A stretch of 64,000 nucleotides of DNA, from the NCBI GenBank assembly GCA_021531795.1, contig JADYUL010000008.1, forward strand, positions 28,974 to 92,973, given 5' to 3'. The DNA is from Lacrimispora saccharolytica (GTDB taxonomy: Bacteria; Bacillota; Clostridia; Lachnospirales; Lachnospiraceae). Positions 61,633 through 64,000 of the stretch are shown one piece after another. Numbering within the stretch: position 1 is the stretch's first letter; every line of letters begins with the position of its first letter. The notes under the pieces were generated by a model that searched no databases, had not been told where the DNA came from, and was given only the letters and a program-made list of their open reading frames with translations. The position numbers and the translations under genes were made by a program.

Positions 61633-63669
61633 GTGAATTATGACAAGCTGCAAGCATTGTTCTCTGATGGAACAAGTAATTACATAAGCCCGGCAGAGCC
61701 AAAGCCCGGCGAGGAAGTTACAATCAGATTCCGTACAGGACATAAATCAGCCACAAGTGTAATTCTCGTATCCGGAGAAGAGAGACTGCCAATGAGCCTG
61801 GGATTATTTGACAGAAATGTTAAGGGCTTTGATTACTACAGTGTTAAGAAGACGATGACGGAGGATACCTTCAGGTATTACTTCCTTGCGATTATAGACG
61901 GCAAGGAAGTAATATATGATGCCGGTGGTGTGGAAGAAGAGATAAGAGAAGATATGATGTTCAGGATTCATCCGGGATTTTCAACACCTGAATGGGCTAA
62001 GGGAGGTATCTTCTATCAGATATATGTAGACAGGTTTAATAACGGTGACAAGAGCAATGATGTACTGACTGATGAGTATCATTATATCAACGGTCATTCT
62101 GTACATAAGGAATGGAATGAGAAGATAGATACAGGTCTTTTAGAGCATTATGGAGGAGATCTTCAGGGTGTGATCGATAAGCTTGACTATCTTAAGGACC
62201 TTGGAGTGGAAGTTCTATACCTCAATCCCATCTTCATATCTCCGTCGAACCATAAATACGATACGGCCGATTTTGACCATGTAGACCCCCACTTTGGAGT
62301 GATAGTGAATGACGAAGGTGAGCTGTTAAAGAAGGAAGATTCTGACAACAGCAAAGCAACCAGATTCATAAAGAGGGTATCGGATTCGGAGAATCTGGCA
62401 GCATCGGATGCACTTTTTGCCAAGCTTACAGAGGAAGCTCACAAGAGGGGAATGAAGGTCATTCTGGACGGTGTGTTCAATCATTGCGGCTCGTTCAACA
62501 AATGGATGGATGCTGAGAGAATATATGAGAATGCCGAGGGCTACGAGAAGGGAGCCTATGTCAGTGAGGACAGCCCCTACCATGATTACTTCATCTGGAA
62601 GGATGGTGGCAAGTGGCCTTATAACGGGAATTACGAGGCATGGTGGGATTATGAGACTCTGCCTAAGTTAAACTATAACAGCAAGGCTCTGTACGACTAT
62701 ATCTGCAGGATAGGAGCCAAGTGGGTATCTGCTCCGTACAATGCGGACGGATGGAGACTGGATGTGGCAGCAGATTTAGGCTCTGACAGTGAGACTAACC
62801 ATCGTTTCTGGGCAGACTTTAGAAAGAGTGTGAAGGAAGCCAATCCCAATGCAATTATCTTAGCCGAGCATTATGGAGATGCTTCCGCCTGGCTTCAGGG
62901 TAAAGAATGGGATACCGTTATGAATTACGATGCCTTTATGGAGCCGTTGACATGGTTCCTGACCGGTATGGAGAAGCATAGCGATGAATATAAGGAAGAA
63001 CTGGTGGCTGATAAGGATGCATTTTGGAAGAGTATGAAGGAGTACTCAGCCAGATTCTCAACTCCGTCACTGCTGACTGCCATGAATGAGCTGTCCAACC
63101 ATGATCATTCAAGATTCTTAACCAGAACCACACGTAAGGTCGGAAGAGTGGAGGAGCTTGGCAGTGAAGCGGCAGGCGAGGGTATCAGCACAGCTGTTAT
63201 GAGAGAGGCTGTTACGGTACAGATGACCTGGCCCGGTGCACCCACTCTGTATTACGGAGATGAGGTGGGAGTGTGCGGTTTCACGGACCCCGACAACAGA
63301 AGAGTATATCCATGGGGCAGTGAAGACAAGGAAATGCTTGCCTTCCACAAGGCTATTATTGCACTTCACAGGAAGCGTAAGGAGTTAAGGACGGGTTCAC
63401 TCATCCCTTTGTCATCACCGATTGGCGTTATTGCATATGGAAGAAAGCTCGGAAAGAAAGCTACACTTACTCTTGTGAATAATATGCCTGTAGACATGGA
63501 AGTGAAGCTTCCGGTATGGATGCTCGGTAACGGTGTCGGCAAGAAGTACATACAGAGACTAATTACCGATTCTGAAGGCTATAATACCAGGAGACGAACC
63601 TGCAGGGATAAGGACGGAATTCTTACAATAGTAGTACCGAAGACGGGTGGAATAGTACTTTGCAACTGA
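61633..63669 (+). CDS. GH13 cyclomaltodextrinase/neopullulanase-type hydrolase
   Basis: 678-residue cytosolic alpha-glucan hydrolase (no signal peptide). GTG start with GGGAGGAAAAAG upstream. N-terminal ~120-residue beta-sandwich (CBM34-like), then the catalytic barrel: 'GVIDKLDYLKDLGVEVLYLNPIF', 'VILDGVFNHCG', nucleophile Asp in 'NADGWRLDVAADLG', acid/base Glu in 'AIILAEHYGDA', third Asp in 'ELSNHDHSRFL', and C-terminal beta domain. Domain order and the neopullulanase-like 'MPWD'-replacement region suggest maltodextrin, cyclodextrin or pullulan-fragment cleavage inside the cell, as in maltogenic amylases. Acts with GlgB and Pgi in alpha-glucan metabolism. Own terminator. Confidence 0.92.
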   Translation: MNYDKLQALFSDGTSNYISPAEPKPGEEVTIRFRTGHKSATSVILVSGEERLPMSLGLFDRNVKGFDYYSVKKTMTEDTFRYYFLAIIDGKEVIYDAGGVEEEIREDMMFRIHPGFSTPEWAKGGIFYQIYVDRFNNGDKSNDVLTDEYHYINGHSVHKEWNEKIDTGLLEHYGGDLQGVIDKLDYLKDLGVEVLYLNPIFISPSNHKYDTADFDHVDPHFGVIVNDEGELLKKEDSDNSKATRFIKRVSDSENLAASDALFAKLTEEAHKRGMKVILDGVFNHCGSFNKWMDAERIYENAEGYEKGAYVSEDSPYHDYFIWKDGGKWPYNGNYEAWWDYETLPKLNYNSKALYDYICRIGAKWVSAPYNADGWRLDVAADLGSDSETNHRFWADFRKSVKEANPNAIILAEHYGDASAWLQGKEWDTVMNYDAFMEPLTWFLTGMEKHSDEYKEELVADKDAFWKSMKEYSARFSTPSLLTAMNELSNHDHSRFLTRTTRKVGRVEELGSEAAGEGISTAVMREAVTVQMTWPGAPTLYYGDEVGVCGFTDPDNRRVYPWGSEDKEMLAFHKAIIALHRKRKELRTGSLIPLSSPIGVIAYGRKLGKKATLTLVNNMPVDMEVKLPVWMLGNGVGKKYIQRLITDSEGYNTRRRTCRDKDGILTIVVPKTGGIVLCN

Positions 63670-63684
63670 TTCTTTGGTAATATT

Positions 63685-63717
63685 TCACAAAAGTGAGAGT
63701 CCATTTTTGTGATTTTT
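63685..63717 (+). terminator. Terminator after GH13 gene
   Basis: TCACAAAA (63685-63692) pairs with TTTTGTGA (63705-63712), then TTTTTGTA. Confidence 0.8.
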
Positions 63718-63745
63718 GTAGAAAATAAGTATTGTTTGAATAATA

Positions 63746-63780
63746 GGGTGGGGGTATTATACTAAATGTAACCCCCCCCC
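63746..63780. repeat. G-run/C9-tract hairpin
   Basis: GGGTGGGGGT (63746-63755) faces ACCCCCCCCC (63771-63780); nine consecutive C, a slippage-prone tract in a gene-free stretch. Confidence 0.75.
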
Positions 63781-63806
63781 AATACATTTTGTAGTTTTTT
63801 GCTATA

Positions 63807-63988
63807 CCCCATAAGAAAGAAATACCTTCCCTTAATAGTCAGCCACGCTGACTATTAACCCCAATAGGGGGTATTTCCTTCTTACCCCAAACAAAAGAAG
63901 CATCTGCGACGCAGATGCTTCCAGACTGTAGACAAAGTCCACCAAAATTGGTGGGCTTTTCTTTATTTGTGCCACTTGATGGCACAAA
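63807..63988. repeat. Cluster of inverted repeats at the window end
   Basis: The 331 bases after the GH13 gene hold no gene. Inverted repeats in order: TAAGAAAGAAATACC (63812-63826) with GGTATTTCCTTCTTA (63870-63884, one mismatch) enclosing a perfect TTAATAGTCAGC/GCTGACTATTAA (63832-63843/63847-63858); GAAGCATCTGC/GCAGATGCTTC (63897-63907/63911-63921); CCACCAA/TTGGTGG (63939-63945/63948-63954) followed by TTTTCTTT, a likely terminator; TTTGTGCCA/TGGCACAAA (63966-63974/63980-63988). The cause of this density is not known. Confidence 0.85.
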
Positions 63989-64000
63989 CTAATTCATTCC

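Overview
The window looks like ordinary chromosome of a motile, anaerobic, low-to-medium-GC Firmicute, most likely Lachnospiraceae (Butyrivibrio/Roseburia-like). This is inference from flagellin plus FliS, an editing-domain-free prolyl-tRNA synthetase, reverse rubrerythrin plus rubredoxin, a short NifS/NifU/Rrf2 cluster, acetate kinase, basic-membrane-protein nucleoside transport, a CIRCE-controlled Hsp20 and Clostridia-type gene order (divIC-tilS-hpt-ftsH). I saw no prophage, transposase, CRISPR array or rRNA. Two tRNA genes are present (Lys-CTT, Pro-CGG).

Layout. 1-3.2 kb: cut-off AAA-like protein and glycogen branching enzyme. 3.3-7.8 kb: flagellar block (922-residue protein of unknown function, flagellin, FliS), with a sigma-28-type promoter in front of flagellin. 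7.8-20.9 kb: housekeeping genes (aldehyde dehydrogenase, histidine phosphatase, tRNA-Lys, TatD, RsmA, two envelope glycosyltransferase-type proteins, tRNA-Pro, a degenerate MocR regulator, PepD, ProS, AckA, Xpt). 21.1-26.1 kb: BMP-type nucleoside ABC importer. 26.1-26.8 kb: gene-free stretch filled by nine near-identical 40-bp palindromes. 26.8-29 kb: NifS-NifU-Rrf2 cluster on the minus strand with two operator-like palindromes at its promoter. 29-38.3 kb: pgi, pyridoxal kinase, rubrerythrin/rubredoxin, a two-component system, small genes, Hsp20, RluA, cardiolipin synthase. 38.4 kb: QueT under a preQ1-I riboswitch. 39-54 kb: a pentose-type sugar locus: LacI regulator, FGGY kinase, L-fucose-isomerase-like protein, membrane-anchored sugar-binding sensor, LytS/YesM-type kinase, AraC-type response regulator, XylF-like lipoprotein, and a second binding protein with ATPase and two permeases. 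54-61.6 kb: cca, PEGA lipoprotein, HU, RqcP-like, DivIC, TilS, Hpt, FtsH. 61.6-63.7 kb: cytosolic GH13 maltodextrin hydrolase, then a run of hairpins to the window end.

How it works together. The 40-54 kb block can be read as one circuit: extracytoplasmic binding proteins plus the kinase/regulator pair sense a monosaccharide, the ABC transporter imports it, and the isomerase and kinase feed a ketopentose phosphate to central metabolism; the LacI protein probably gates the catabolic genes through TGCRCGTGCA sites. GlgB, GH13 and Pgi serve alpha-glucan turnover. The BMP importer, Xpt and Hpt serve purine salvage.

Most unusual signals: the helically phased palindrome array (26096-26728); a MocR-family protein that has lost its PLP lysine and C-terminus; two genes whose ATG sits 7 nt after an extended -10 box and directly after a terminator (candidate leaderless mRNAs); and a sugar-sensing locus with three binding proteins and no canonical xylose isomerase.
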